Below, piece after piece: positions 63,995 through 64,000 of a stretch of 64,000 nt of DNA (its first letter is position 1; each line of letters begins with the position of its first letter). The notes beneath the pieces are model-generated. The model had not been told where the DNA came from, searched no databases, and saw nothing but the letters and a program-made list of their open reading frames with translations. Origin of the DNA: Paenibacillus albicereus (GTDB lineage Bacteria > Bacillota > Bacilli > Paenibacillales > Paenibacillaceae); the NCBI RefSeq assembly GCF_012676905.1, contig NZ_CP051428.1:3124001-3188000 (forward strand), in the 5' to 3' direction. The translations under genes and the position numbers were made by a program.

Positions 63995-64000
63995 TGAAAA

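Overview
The window looks like a chromosomal segment of a Paenibacillus-like member of the Bacillales. It carries the Bacillus-type gene order lepA-hemW-hrcA-grpE-dnaK-dnaJ ... prmA-rsmE-mtaB ... rpsU-yqeY-nfeD-floA, a perfect CIRCE element, a GAAC-N4-GTTC LexA box and Firmicutes AddAB/SbcCD. Coding DNA is very GC-rich over most of the window, and nearly every gene is on the minus strand. I saw no rRNA, tRNA or CRISPR.

Right to left, in the direction of transcription: lepA and hemW (62.1-63.9 and 60.8-62.0 kb) are followed by small genes (HEAT, DUF4352, DinB-like, GNAT) and a secreted GH16-CBM13 glucanase (56.4-57.7 kb). The heat-shock operon hrcA-grpE-dnaK-dnaJ (51.3-56.2 kb) ends in a strong terminator. 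In Bacillus, prmA-rsmE-mtaB follow dnaJ directly. Here about 25 kb lies between dnaJ and prmA, in two parts.

Part one (40.9-51.1 kb, GC-rich) is a GntR-controlled catabolic operon: AtuA-like protein, DUF4387 protein, two ABC permeases, a binding lipoprotein, two tandem ADP-ribosylglycohydrolases and a ribokinase. The genes overlap or nearly touch. The same 17-bp palindrome lies upstream of both the regulator and the operon. The content suggests uptake and hydrolysis of a ribosyl compound followed by ribose phosphorylation.

Part two (25.8-40.9 kb) is clearly AT-richer and looks acquired. It holds a secreted 1809-aa fibronectin-III/discoidin-like/IPT protein, a secreted 2102-aa RHS protein ending in a Hint domain and a short putative toxin, an overlapping candidate immunity gene, a truncated HTH gene, and an IS3-family element with an in-frame A AAA AAG slippery site.

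Left of this, prmA is joined to a site-2 protease gene. Then come rsmE-mtaB-nudix, a Na/Pi cotransporter, an RlmI-type methyltransferase, and a double-strand-break repair operon sbcD-sbcC-addB-addA preceded by a LexA box. The left end holds HIT, rpsU-yqeY with its own sigma-A promoter, and nfeD-floA behind a sigma-W-type promoter, ending in a membrane protein cut by the window edge. All functions are inferred from sequence motifs, family knowledge and gene order read by eye; no database search was possible.
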